From an uncultured Lachnospiraceae bacterium (GTDB lineage Bacteria; Bacillota; Clostridia; Lachnospirales; Lachnospiraceae), in the NCBI GenBank assembly GCA_947650155.1, contig CANSUS010000022.1:1-53150 (forward strand): a stretch of DNA of 53,150 nt, in the 5' to 3' direction. The notes under the pieces were generated by a model. The model saw nothing but the letters and a program-made list of their open reading frames with translations. It had not been told where the DNA came from and did not search any database. Positions 40,452-49,515 of this stretch are shown one piece after another. The position numbers and the translations under genes are program-made. Position 1 is the first letter of the stretch. Each line of letters starts with the position of its first letter.

Positions 40452-40964
40452 TATGATCTGACACATTTTCATTGTTTCCAATGCCGCCTTATGACTTTCT
40501 ACCGTTACTCCTGCACAACAGGAAGCATCTACAGAAATTTCGGTTTCCGGCATTACCGCTTTTAAAAGCAGCGCATTGGATACCACGCAGATATCCGTAC
40601 AAAGTCCTACAAGTTCTATTTGAAGTTCTTCTTTTTCATTTTCCTTATAAAGCATTTCTGCAAGTTTCGTACTTCCAAAAGTCGGTTTATCTATAATGAC
40701 TGCTCCCTCTAAAAGATCAGCAATTTCTTCTCTGATTTCCCATCCCTTCGTGCCCTTTATACAATGCTCTACCGGAAGATTTTTTCCTTCCTGCGTAGTA
40801 AGATAGTCTGTTTCATGTGTATCTCTTGTTGCGTAAATATCTTTTACGTCATATTCCTTTATTTTTTGTATTACAGGATTTATAATCTGCACAGCTTCTT
40901 TTGTACCAAGAGAGCCATCTATAAAATCGTTCTGCATGTCTATTACAACCAAAATTTTCCTCAT
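40446..40964 (-). CDS. Isochorismatase-family cysteine hydrolase (nicotinamidase-like)
   Basis: The 172-residue enzyme has the family triad Asp9 (VVIDMQNDF), Lys93 (IDKPTFGS) and Cys126 (LCTDICVVSNAL). This fits nicotinamidase and related amidases that hydrolyse small amides such as nicotinamide. The gene follows the HAD gene after two bases, so both are one operon. Its TGA is inside hairpin repeat copy 2, so the last codons are provided by the repeat. The substrate is not settled by the sequence. Confidence 0.88.
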   Translation of the reverse strand: MRKILVVIDMQNDFIDGSLGTKEAVQIINPVIQKIKEYDVKDIYATRDTHETDYLTTQEGKNLPVEHCIKGTKGWEIREEIADLLEGAVIIDKPTFGSTKLAEMLYKENEKEELQIELVGLCTDICVVSNALLLKAVMPETEISVDASCCAGVTVESHKAALETMKMCQIIV

Positions 40965-40966
40965 TT

Positions 40967-41644
40967 TTATTTTCCTCTTTCAATCATTATTTCACTGCGA
41001 AAATAATCTATTACTTCCATTAAGTTCTTTTTACAAGTCACTGTGAGATTCAATATTTCCTCTGTAGGCGCTATTAAATCCGGCACCATAACAGGCATCA
41101 TTCCTGCCTGATAAGCAGACCGAATCCCATTAAACGAATCTTCAACTGCATAAGCTTCTTTTGGCAGTACAGAAAGCTCTTTACAGGCACATAAATAAAT
41201 TTCCGGATCAGGTTTTCCATGCTTTACCATATCGCCGCCTACAATAACCTGAAAATAATCTTTTAATCCGCTCATTTCCAGGTTTTCTAATATTCTGCTT
41301 TTCCTTGTGGAAGATGCAAGACCGATTCTACATCCTTCTTCTTTTAAAAACGCAAGGATCTCTTTGGCGCCCTGTTTAATCGGTATGCCTTCCTCGTTAA
41401 CTTTTTCTCTTTCCATCCTCGAACAGGCTTCCATAAATTCCAAAACCGGAAAATCCTCGCCATAAGCTTCTTTCATAATTCTGATGGTACTCTGTTTATT
41501 CACGCCTATGCACTTTTCCAATACTTCGTCGATCTTTTCTAAATGCTGTTTTCCAGCAATGATATTCCAGCTTTCTTTACATAATCTTTCTGTATCAAAA
41601 AGAACGCCGTCCATATCAAATACTACTGCTTTTAATTTTTTCAT
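40967..41644 (-). CDS. HAD-superfamily hydrolase, beta-phosphoglucomutase-like
   Basis: A 225-residue phosphatase or phosphomutase of HAD subclass IA. Motif I is VFDMDGVLFDTE (nucleophile Asp10, Asp12), motif II is LASSTRKS, motif III is near KPDPEIYL and motif IV reads VEDSFNGIRSA. The helical cap follows motif I. It acts on a sugar phosphate or other small phosphate. The start overlaps the stop of the small upstream gene by four bases. Confidence 0.9.
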   Translation of the reverse strand: MKKLKAVVFDMDGVLFDTERLCKESWNIIAGKQHLEKIDEVLEKCIGVNKQSTIRIMKEAYGEDFPVLEFMEACSRMEREKVNEEGIPIKQGAKEILAFLKEEGCRIGLASSTRKSRILENLEMSGLKDYFQVIVGGDMVKHGKPDPEIYLCACKELSVLPKEAYAVEDSFNGIRSAYQAGMMPVMVPDLIAPTEEILNLTVTCKKNLMEVIDYFRSEIMIERGK

Positions 41645-41856
41645 ATGCTAAACTCCAAAAACAATTCTTTTTGATATTCCCTGTTTTCTATAGATTTAAG
41701 AATATCATCCTTTCGTCCTGCCTCAATAAGCTTTTTATATAAAATATTTTCCCGGGTTTTCCTCTTAAGTATCTCCTGCTCTATTCGTTCATTTAATTGC
41801 TTTTCTACCTGTTCATTAATATAAGGCTGCATAATTTCCACTAATGCCTGACACAT
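41641..41856 (-). CDS. Small helical protein, likely C-terminal remnant of an Rpn-type recombination-promoting nuclease
   Basis: I choose the ATG at 41856 because GAGGAGGTG lies eight bases before it, giving 71 residues; the frame is open to an ATG at 41907. The product (MCQALVEIMQPYINEQVEKQ and on) is charged and helical. The upstream codons read DYKK-like ANYKKFEEVDD, which together recall the tails of Rpn/PD-(D/E)XK transposase-like proteins of Lachnospiraceae, where the nuclease domain precedes such a tail. No nuclease motif remains. It is translationally coupled to the HAD gene. Confidence 0.45.
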   Translation of the reverse strand: MCQALVEIMQPYINEQVEKQLNERIEQEILKRKTRENILYKKLIEAGRKDDILKSIENREYQKELFLEFSI

Positions 41857-41963
41857 ATCATCCACCTCCTCAAACTTTTTATAATTTGCCCTGACTATAA
41901 CATCCATAACAGTAACAACTGGCTGAATCTATGAAATATTTTAACTTTTTAAAGCAATTATAG

Positions 41964-42779
41964 TTAAAAAAACAACCCTTTAAATACATCCGCAATACCC
42001 AAAAAATATGTAATAAGATATAAAATCAATAAGTGAACCGGATAAAACGCATAAAAGATATATTTTAGCCTTAGTCCCCGTTCCCCATTATATTTGTAAA
42101 CCGGAATAATCGCAAAAAAAGCTGTTATTTCTGAAAGACTCATACAGGATAAAACGACACATCCGCCCGCCATCTCCCATACTCTGTGTTTATGGAAAAG
42201 ATACATAACAACAATCGTCAGTACGCCCATTGAACCATAATCACACTTAATAAACATACCGGCAATCAGCATAAAAACAACTGTAATAGGAATCACAAAC
42301 AAATACTGAAGCACTTTTTTACCCGGTAATTTCTTTTCTGCCATCTGTATAAAGATCAGAGCCAAAAGACCAAGTAAAAGTGTAAAGAAAACATTTTGAT
42401 AACCAAAATTAAAAAGTTCACCACGAAACGCCAAATCAAAGGGAATCTCTGAAATCAGAGAAAATAAGAAAAGCCGGAATGCGTATTTCCACACATTTCT
42501 TGTATGAAGAAAGCCTTCTATCAAAAGGAAGCAAAATATCGGAAAACCCAGGCGCCCGATTAACCGAAAAACAGTATCCAATATATAGATTACCCCGTTT
42601 TTTTCCATAAAGGCTGAAAATGCTTCTATATCGCTGGTATTTAACCAATACAAACCTTTTGCAGCAAGAATTCTTTCAAAAATGACCGCTCCAATGTGAT
42701 CAATAAACATCGTAGTAATTGCAATCAATTTTAAAGTACTTCCTGGTATTCCCTTTTTCACAACAGCTGAATTTTCCAT
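41964..42779 (-). CDS. TraX-family membrane protein
   Basis: The 271-residue protein opens with GSTLKLIAITTMFIDHIGAV, the TraX signature, and has about eight membrane helices. TraX proteins are acetyltransferase-3-like membrane enzymes; the plasmid F member acetylates pilin, but chromosomal clostridial members have no proven role. It stands alone between the HAD operon and the ABC-F gene, with a GAAAGG ribosome binding site. Confidence 0.9.
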   Translation of the reverse strand: MENSAVVKKGIPGSTLKLIAITTMFIDHIGAVIFERILAAKGLYWLNTSDIEAFSAFMEKNGVIYILDTVFRLIGRLGFPIFCFLLIEGFLHTRNVWKYAFRLFLFSLISEIPFDLAFRGELFNFGYQNVFFTLLLGLLALIFIQMAEKKLPGKKVLQYLFVIPITVVFMLIAGMFIKCDYGSMGVLTIVVMYLFHKHRVWEMAGGCVVLSCMSLSEITAFFAIIPVYKYNGERGLRLKYIFYAFYPVHLLILYLITYFLGIADVFKGLFF

Positions 42780-42823
42780 AATAAATAACCGACCTTTCTA
42801 TTCAAAAATATTGATATCAAAAA

Positions 42824-44380
42824 CTACCAGATTTTCGTAGTCCATTTGGTACAATCCCATACATCAGCAGCAAAATCTTCATAAAACTCTGGTTCATGAC
42901 AAACCATAAGAATGCTTCCTTTATATTCCTTTAATGCCCGCTTCAACTCCGCTTTGGCATCCACATCCAAATGATTGGTAGGCTCATCCAGAAGAAGGAT
43001 ATTCGTCTCTCTGTTAATTAACTTACACAGACGTACTTTCGCCTGTTCACCACCGCTTAATACTTTAACTTTACTTTCAATATGTTTTGTAGTTAAACCA
43101 CACTTTGCAAGGGCAGACCGCACCTCATACTGGCTGAATCCCGGAAACTCTTTCCATATTTCTTCAATACAGGTAGTTTCAATATCCTGATCTATCTCCT
43201 GTTCAAAATAGCCGATAGATAAATAATCACCCTGTTCAACTTCACCCTCAAGCGGTTTAATAAGGCCCAAAATACTTTTTAACAACGTAGTTTTACCAAT
43301 ACCGTTAGCGCCTGTAAGGACAATTTTCTGTCCGCGTTCCATCTCTAAATTTAGTGGTTTTGATAATGGTTCATCATATCCAATGACCAAATTTTTCGTT
43401 TGGAAAATATATCTTCCCGGAGTTCTTGCTTCTCTAAAATGAAATTCCGGCTTTGGTTTTTCTATAGCAAGTTCAATTACATCCATTTTATCCAGTTTTT
43501 TCTGCCTCGACATTGCCATATTTCTGGTAGATACTCTCGCTTTGTTTCTTGCTACAAAATCTTTTAAATCGGCAATCTCTTTCTGCTGCTTATTATAAGC
43601 GGCTTCCAATTGAGATTTTTTCATTTCATACACTTCTAAAAATTTATCATAGTCACCCACATAACGATTAAGTTCCTGATTGTCCATATGATAAATAAGA
43701 TTAATTACACTATTTAAAAATGGAATATCATGTGAAATTAAAATAAAAGCATTTTCATATTCATTTAAATAACGTTTCAGCCATTCAATATGTTCTTTAT
43801 CCAGATAATTTGTAGGCTCATCTAAAAGAAGAATATCCGGCTTTTCCAGTAAAAGTTTTCCCAGTAAAACTTTAGTTCTTTGTCCGCCGCTTAAATCAGT
43901 CACATCTTTATCCATTCCAATCTCCGTAAGTCCCAGAGCGCGTCCTACTTCTTCCACTTTAGCATCTATCATATAGAAATCATGCATAGTGAGCAGATCC
44001 TGTATTGTTCCAAGTTCTTCCATATAAACTTCAAGCTGCTTTTCATCTGCTTCACCCATTTTATCACAAATTTCATTCATTCTTGCTTCCCATTCAAATA
44101 AAAAACCAAAAGCAGAAGTCAGCACATCCCGTATTGTCATGCCTTTTTCCAAAACAGTATGCTGATCCAAATATCCGATTCGTACATTTTTAGCCCATTC
44201 AATTTTTCCCTCATCAGGCTGTAATTTACCGGTAATTATATTCATAAAAGTGGATTTGCCTTCTCCATTTGCTCCAATCAGCCCTATATGTTCTCCTTTT
44301 AACAAACGAAAAGACACATTACTAAAAATAGCCCTGTCACCAAATCCATGCGTTAAATTTTCAACATTTAAAATACTCAT
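42824..44380 (-). CDS. ABC-F family ATPase (YkpA/YbiT-like)
   Basis: The start at 44380 is supported by AGGAG just upstream; the frame is open for 43 codons before it, but those are not protein-like. The 518-residue product has two ATP-binding domains: GANGEGKST with LSGGQ in the first and GANGIGKTT with LSGGEQ in the second, joined by the charged ABC-F linker. It has no membrane helix, so it works on ribosomes as a translation factor or in antibiotic protection. The domain lengths suit the YkpA/YbiT group of housekeeping factors more than resistance proteins. Confidence 0.92.
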   Translation of the reverse strand: MSILNVENLTHGFGDRAIFSNVSFRLLKGEHIGLIGANGEGKSTFMNIITGKLQPDEGKIEWAKNVRIGYLDQHTVLEKGMTIRDVLTSAFGFLFEWEARMNEICDKMGEADEKQLEVYMEELGTIQDLLTMHDFYMIDAKVEEVGRALGLTEIGMDKDVTDLSGGQRTKVLLGKLLLEKPDILLLDEPTNYLDKEHIEWLKRYLNEYENAFILISHDIPFLNSVINLIYHMDNQELNRYVGDYDKFLEVYEMKKSQLEAAYNKQQKEIADLKDFVARNKARVSTRNMAMSRQKKLDKMDVIELAIEKPKPEFHFREARTPGRYIFQTKNLVIGYDEPLSKPLNLEMERGQKIVLTGANGIGKTTLLKSILGLIKPLEGEVEQGDYLSIGYFEQEIDQDIETTCIEEIWKEFPGFSQYEVRSALAKCGLTTKHIESKVKVLSGGEQAKVRLCKLINRETNILLLDEPTNHLDVDAKAELKRALKEYKGSILMVCHEPEFYEDFAADVWDCTKWTTKIW

Positions 44381-44530
44381 AATTACTCCTGTCTGCAACC
44401 TATGGCGGAATAAAAAACAATGAAATTCAAACTGATTACCAGTATAACACAGAAAAGGAATATTTAGCAATGAATGCGGAAAGAATAGATATAAAACAGG
44501 TAACGGCAAATAAAAAGAAAGGTTAAATTT

Positions 44531-45142
44531 ATGAATAATCCTATATTAAAAAAATCAGTCGCTTTATTGCTGATCATTACATTTATCATATTAACAGGAT
44601 GTGGAAAAAAAGAAGCGGGTTCACAACAAAGCCGCAGTCATCTTGGCAATACAGGGATGCCGGGAAGTAAGGCAACCGGAGGATATTCTGAAGATATTAC
44701 TATGGAGGAAATAAAGGAGGCTGTTATAGATATACTTGGGGATAATTATTGGCCGGATATGAAAATTGATTCAGAATCACTGGCACAAACCTATGGAATC
44801 AGCCCGGATATGTATGATGACTATTTGGCAGAATGCCCCGAAACAAGCGATAACGTAGACACTTTAATTATTATAAAAGCAAAAAGTGATCAGGTTGATA
44901 ATGTAGAAAAAGCATTAAAAAATTATATAGAAGCAAACACATCCAATTCTGACGCTTATTCGCAAAATGATGGTAAAACAGAGGCAGCAAGAATTGAAAC
45001 TTTTCATAATTACGTCTGTTTTGTACAACTTGGCGCCGATACTTCCGCAGCAAGCGATGTCAGCAATGAAGCAGTAATCGATCAATGCCTTGAAGAAAAT
45101 GAACGTGCTCTGGATGCAATAGAAAAGGCGCTTTTAAGATAA
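44531..45142 (+). CDS. DUF4358 lipoprotein
   Basis: A 203-residue lipoprotein with the lipobox ILTGC at the end of a hydrophobic signal. The body contains DNYWPDMKIDSESLAQTYGI and VDTLIIIKAKSDQVDNVEKA, matching DUF4358 proteins common in Lachnospiraceae. It has a GAAAGG ribosome binding site and a strong terminator. The function of the family is unknown; a location on the outer face of the membrane is clear. Confidence 0.85.
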   Translation: MNNPILKKSVALLLIITFIILTGCGKKEAGSQQSRSHLGNTGMPGSKATGGYSEDITMEEIKEAVIDILGDNYWPDMKIDSESLAQTYGISPDMYDDYLAECPETSDNVDTLIIIKAKSDQVDNVEKALKNYIEANTSNSDAYSQNDGKTEAARIETFHNYVCFVQLGADTSAASDVSNEAVIDQCLEENERALDAIEKALLR

Positions 45143-45163
45143 AATTTTATCCAAAATATTAAA

Positions 45164-45215
45164 ATGGGAAGTTTGAAAAACAAAATATCTTTTCAAACTT
45201 CCCATCAAATCTTAT
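45164..45215. terminator. Bidirectional terminator between DUF4358 lipoprotein and rsiV
   Basis: ATGGGAAGTTTGAAAA and TTTTCAAACTTCCCAT are perfect 16-base arms around a ten-base loop, with A/T-rich flanks on both sides. The two genes converge here. Confidence 0.9.
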
Positions 45216-45224
45216 AAAATAGAA

Positions 45225-46478
45225 TCATTCATCCGGAGTACTGTCATACTCCACTACAATCTCAAATTCCTGTTCTCCCATAAATCCTGGTCCGACTTCA
45301 TATTTATCAAATACTATGACAGGATTTCCTGCAGAATTAATATAAAATTTCGTATTCTCATCCACAGTTGTAAAACCATTAAATCCCTGTACTGCACCTT
45401 CGTCTGTTATCCCCCAGTATACATAATCCGCATTTTCTTTTACCCGGTCTTTCATTTGCCGTATAATCTGTACATTTGCCACTTCTACATAATGATTTCC
45501 AAGAAGATCACTTAAAATCACATTTTTTCCATTCAGCAAATCCAGATTATAAAAAGTCCTTTGTCCATAGGCAGCGCACCAGTTTTCAGAAGCTGTTATT
45601 ACAAAAGACACAACAGCTCCCCTTTGATACTTTATTTCATAATCCACAGTAATATCAAATTTTCTTTCCGCCCATTCTTCCTCTGTACCGCCTGTTTCAA
45701 AAAAAGCTGTTTTATATTCTTCAAAGCGTTCCGTTTCATCCGATATATATTTTTGGATATAGCTGTCTATCTTTTTATTGATATCTGAGGTAAAATCATT
45801 CACTGTTACCGATTGTGTATAAACGTCATTGCCTGATACCGTCATAGGTGCAGCGGGCGTATCAAGCGTATCTACAACCTTTTTTTCTTCTCCTGTTACT
45901 GAAATAATATCATTTCCCGAAATCGTCATGCGCATATCTGATTCGGTTTCAGTACTATTTTGATTTTCACTGCCGCCGCCATTATTTGATACTGTATTTT
46001 CCGATACTGTATTTTGAATCATATTATCATTTGTTTCTATATTTGTATCCGGCTGATCATTTTGTGATACTGAAATAGCAGGAACCTTATCTTCCGGCGT
46101 TTGCGCCGTAGTAGTTAATTCTACATTCGGAATATCCGTATTAATCGTAAGTTCATCTCTTTTAACTGTGTAATTTCTCACAGTAAGTACTTTTGCTACT
46201 GCCCCGAGAAAAGGAACTTCTCCCATCTCTTTTGCAAAGGATTCATTACTGTTTAATCCTATAATAATACTGACAATTATGACTGCTGCCGCTGCACCGA
46301 TATATTTCATAATCTCTGAAATCAGGCTGTGGGACTCTTTATATTGTCTGTCAATAGACTCTTTATCTCTGGATTCAATCGTCTTTTTTACAATATCACT
46401 TAATTCAGGCGGAATGATAATACTGTCATATATTTCTTTTCCACTAATTTGAAGTTCTTCTTTTTTCTGATTGTCCAT
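45225..46478 (-). CDS. rsiV: RsiV-type anti-sigma factor (DUF3298/DUF4163)
   Basis: The 417-residue membrane protein has a cytoplasmic N-terminus (1-56), one membrane helix (57-74, YIGAAAAVIIVSIIIG) and a large extracellular part. A low-complexity linker (about 120-220) is rich in Ser, Asn and Thr, with repeated T-I/V-SGND and VSENTVSNN units. The C-terminal DUF4163/DUF3298 domain (about 225-415) is the region by which B. subtilis RsiV binds lysozyme and is then cut to free SigV. The start overlaps the sigma gene by 35 bases. Sensing of lysozyme is expected from the family; the long linker is longer than in Bacillus. Confidence 0.85.
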   Translation of the reverse strand: MDNQKKEELQISGKEIYDSIIIPPELSDIVKKTIESRDKESIDRQYKESHSLISEIMKYIGAAAAVIIVSIIIGLNSNESFAKEMGEVPFLGAVAKVLTVRNYTVKRDELTINTDIPNVELTTTAQTPEDKVPAISVSQNDQPDTNIETNDNMIQNTVSENTVSNNGGGSENQNSTETESDMRMTISGNDIISVTGEEKKVVDTLDTPAAPMTVSGNDVYTQSVTVNDFTSDINKKIDSYIQKYISDETERFEEYKTAFFETGGTEEEWAERKFDITVDYEIKYQRGAVVSFVITASENWCAAYGQRTFYNLDLLNGKNVILSDLLGNHYVEVANVQIIRQMKDRVKENADYVYWGITDEGAVQGFNGFTTVDENTKFYINSAGNPVIVFDKYEVGPGFMGEQEFEIVVEYDSTPDE

Positions 46479-46968
46479 TAAAGTACTCCTCCTTTAAGCC
46501 TTCCTCCAATTTTGAAAGAGCAGCATACAGTCTCGATTTTACTGTATTCAAATTAACACCTGTTACTTCTGATATTTCTTTTAAAGTAAGCTGTTCAAAA
46601 AAATGCAGCATCACTACAGTCTGCATTTCTTTCGACAATTTATTAATTTCCTCATAAACTGCAAATCCAGGTTCAAATTTAGGCTCATAATAAATCTCTT
46701 CTTTTAATTCAGTAGGTTCATAGGCAATCTCTTTTCCATTCTTTTTTATATAAGTTAAACTCTCATTTACAAGAATACGATAAAACCATGTTTTAACCGC
46801 ATCAGGATTTCTTAAACCGTGATAATGTTCAAGCGCTTTACAAATTGCATTTTGGACAATATCTAAGGCAGAGTCTTTATTATAGACATAACAATATGCA
46901 ATACGGTAAAATTTTTGTTGATTTTCTATTATGTACTCTACTATCTTATCATAAGTGTCCTTTGCCAC
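46444..46968 (-). CDS. sigV: ECF sigma factor, SigV-type
   Basis: A 174-residue sigma factor starting at a GTG at 46968 with GGGAGG six bases upstream. Region 2 includes DSALDIVQNAICKALEHYHG and region 4 includes LTLKEISEVTGVNLNTVKSR. It is coupled to the RsiV-type gene by a 35-base overlap. In Bacillus and Clostridioides SigV turns on lysozyme-resistance genes such as peptidoglycan modification enzymes. A likely autoregulated promoter lies at 46995-47021. Confidence 0.88.
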   Translation of the reverse strand: MAKDTYDKIVEYIIENQQKFYRIAYCYVYNKDSALDIVQNAICKALEHYHGLRNPDAVKTWFYRILVNESLTYIKKNGKEIAYEPTELKEEIYYEPKFEPGFAVYEEINKLSKEMQTVVMLHFFEQLTLKEISEVTGVNLNTVKSRLYAALSKLEEGLKEEYFNGQSEKRRTSN

Positions 46969-46994
46969 TGTTTTCCTCCCGGCTTTCTACTTAA

Positions 46995-47021
46995 TAGACT
47001 TGGAAAGCTCTTAAAAAGTTT
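46995..47021 (-). promoter_or_regulatory. Candidate ECF (SigV) autoregulated promoter
   Basis: Read on the minus strand, TTAAAC and GTCTA are separated by about 18 bases, resembling the AAAC/GTC core of SigV-type promoters. The position, about 30 bases before the sigma gene, fits autoregulation. No sigma-A boxes are visible there. Confidence 0.5.
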
Positions 47022-47041
47022 AAAATTTACGAATAAATTTT

Positions 47042-47866
47042 TTAAAAATTATTTAAGATGAATTTATGAATCACTTCTACAATGCCATCTTCGTCATTCG
47101 ATGCAGTAACATAATCAGCCGCCTGCTTTACTTTTTCCTGTGCATTTGCCATCGCTACTCCAACACCGGCGTATTTTATCATCGTCATGTCATTAAAACC
47201 ATCTCCACAACAGATTGCATTTTCTCTTTTTATTCCAACTGCAGACAACATCTTTTCCAAAGAAGAAGCCTTATCGATTCCCTTTGGCATTATTTCAATA
47301 AAAAAAGGCTCGCTGCGATACACACTGACAATATTACCATATACTTCATTTAACCTGTCCACAAATCCGGGAGCTTTTTCTATTGGTGCAGTCATCAGAC
47401 ATTTATTCATTTCAAAATCTACAAAAGACAATAAATTTGCTGCTTTTTTGATCGGCATACCATTGATCCTGGATTCAAGTTCCACATATTCATCACTTCT
47501 AGTTCCCAAAATAATCGTATCTGTAAGATAAGTCATAAGCCCGCAGTCATTTTCAATTGCAAACTTATAAAGTCCCGGAAGTATAACCGGCGGTATTGTT
47601 TTTTGAAATACAATTTCTCCAGATTTACAATTTATAATCTTTCCTCCGTTAAAGGATAATAAATATCCGCCATACTTTTCCAATTCCAGTTCTTTTGCAT
47701 ATCTTCTCATTCCGGGAGTCGGCCGTCCGGAAGCAAGCATGACAATATGTCCTTCTTCCATAATATGTATAATACTGTTTTTTGTATTTTCAGTAATCTT
47801 TTTTTCTGAATTAGTCAATGTACCGTCAATATCTAATACTAAAACTTTTGTTTCTTCCGGTTTCAT
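47042..47866 (-). CDS. Cof-type HAD hydrolase
   Basis: The 274-residue protein is a HAD subclass IIB phosphatase. Motif I is LVLDIDGTLTNSEKKIT, motif II is MLASGRPTPG and the C-terminal motif IV is CCGDGFNDMTMIKYAG, with the large cap between them. Such Cof/YidA-like enzymes remove phosphate from sugar phosphates or flavin and pyridoxal phosphates. It is apparently transcribed after the MATE gene on the same strand (53 bases apart). Confidence 0.92.
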   Translation of the reverse strand: MKPEETKVLVLDIDGTLTNSEKKITENTKNSIIHIMEEGHIVMLASGRPTPGMRRYAKELELEKYGGYLLSFNGGKIINCKSGEIVFQKTIPPVILPGLYKFAIENDCGLMTYLTDTIILGTRSDEYVELESRINGMPIKKAANLLSFVDFEMNKCLMTAPIEKAPGFVDRLNEVYGNIVSVYRSEPFFIEIMPKGIDKASSLEKMLSAVGIKRENAICCGDGFNDMTMIKYAGVGVAMANAQEKVKQAADYVTASNDEDGIVEVIHKFILNNF

Positions 47867-47919
47867 TTTATTTTATTCCTTTCTTTTGTATTTTATAAGT
47901 ATTTCTTCTTAATATATTA

Positions 47920-49287
47920 TTAATATTCCAATTCTTCATTCTTCTTATTTTCTTCTTTCATTTCTTTTAAAACACTGATCCCTAACGGAACAGCCAGCAT
48001 AAACGTAAGAATATCGGATACCATTTGACAGATCTGTATTCCTGGCAGACCAAAAATCCTTGGTAAAATTAAAATAAGCGGAAGGAAAAACAATCCTTGT
48101 CTTGCTGCTGCAATAATTGATGCTTTTACTGCCTTTCCGATAGATTGTAACATCATATTGCACAGAACAATCCATGCATTTAATGGAAAAACCACAGCCT
48201 GGAAACGCAGGGCCAGCATTCCTATTTCAACAACTTTTCTGTCATCTTTTCTAAACAAAATTACCATTTCCGGTGCAAAAATATAAGCCGCCGCTGCCAC
48301 TGCAATTAAAAATATAAATGCGTATTTTACACAGAACCAAAATGCATCTTTTACTCTTTTGTATAGTTTTGCACCATAATTCATTCCACATACCGGCTGA
48401 AATCCCTGACCAAACCCTATCAGTGCGGAATTTGCAAACATAGTAATTCTTGAAACAATGGACATCCCCGCAATTGCCGCATCCCCAAAATCTCCAGCCA
48501 TATGATTCAAACACATGGTAGAAACGCTTGCAAGTCCCTGTCTGCACAAAGAAGGAATCCCTCCTCTTACGACTTCTTTATAATAAAATAAACTTGGTTT
48601 GAAATTTTTCCATTTTATATGAATATTGTCTCCGCGCCTTGTACCTATAAACAAAAGAACAAATCCTACTAATTGACCAATAACCGTTGCAAGCGCTGCA
48701 CCTGTAATACCCATATTAAAATGGAATATAAAAATGGGATCTAAAATAATATTCAGCACGGCGCCTGATACAATTCCCACCATAGCCGAAGACGCGCTTC
48801 CCTGAAACCTTAATTGATTATTTAATACGAGAGAAGAAACCATAAATGGAGCCCCAAGCAAAATAACTGATAAATATTTTTTTGTAAAAGGAAGTATTGT
48901 ATCCGTAGAACCTAAAAGAACTGATAAAGGTTCCAAAAAAATCAGCCCAAATGTAAGTACGAAAATCCCACAGATAAATGCAGAAAAAAATCCAATCGAC
49001 GCCATTTTGGATGCATCTTCAAATTCCTTTGCGCCGAGCTTCCTTGATATATAATTTCCCGATCCATGCCCGAAAAAAAATCCTAATGCCTGTATCAACG
49101 CCATAAGAGAAAATACAACTCCGACTGCAGCAGTAGATTGTGTATTTAATTTTCCTACAAAATAGGTATCTGCCATATTATAAAATGAAGTTATCAGCAT
49201 ACTTATAATAGTAGGCACTGCCATTTTACACACCAGTTTATTTACAGGTTCTGTAGTCATATACACAACTTTTTCTTCCTGTGTCAT
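47920..49287 (-). CDS. MATE-family efflux transporter
   Basis: A 455-residue transporter with about twelve membrane helices, opening with the MATE pattern SMLITSFYNMADTYFVGKLN and the mid-protein GAVLNIILDPIFIFHFNMGI typical of the DinF/NorM-like group in clostridia. It exports an unknown compound. The upstream region has a GAAAGGACGCGG ribosome binding site. It differs clearly from the MATE protein at 11009-12337, so it is not a recent duplicate. Confidence 0.92.
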   Translation of the reverse strand: MTQEEKVVYMTTEPVNKLVCKMAVPTIISMLITSFYNMADTYFVGKLNTQSTAAVGVVFSLMALIQALGFFFGHGSGNYISRKLGAKEFEDASKMASIGFFSAFICGIFVLTFGLIFLEPLSVLLGSTDTILPFTKKYLSVILLGAPFMVSSLVLNNQLRFQGSASSAMVGIVSGAVLNIILDPIFIFHFNMGITGAALATVIGQLVGFVLLFIGTRRGDNIHIKWKNFKPSLFYYKEVVRGGIPSLCRQGLASVSTMCLNHMAGDFGDAAIAGMSIVSRITMFANSALIGFGQGFQPVCGMNYGAKLYKRVKDAFWFCVKYAFIFLIAVAAAAYIFAPEMVILFRKDDRKVVEIGMLALRFQAVVFPLNAWIVLCNMMLQSIGKAVKASIIAAARQGLFFLPLILILPRIFGLPGIQICQMVSDILTFMLAVPLGISVLKEMKEENKKNEELEY

Positions 49288-49515
49288 TTATACCGCGTCC
49301 TTTCTTATAATTAAAAAATGTTATTTTTTCTTCTAATAGTATATTGTATTATAACTTTTCATGAAATGCAAAAGTCAGTTTCCTGTGAATTTTACCATTA
49401 TAGTATATTTATATAAAAATACAATTAATTTATTAAAACTAATGCAAAAATTATACATATTATATATAATAAGATAAAAGACAATTATAGATATTTTATT
49501 ATAAGGGGGTACCAC

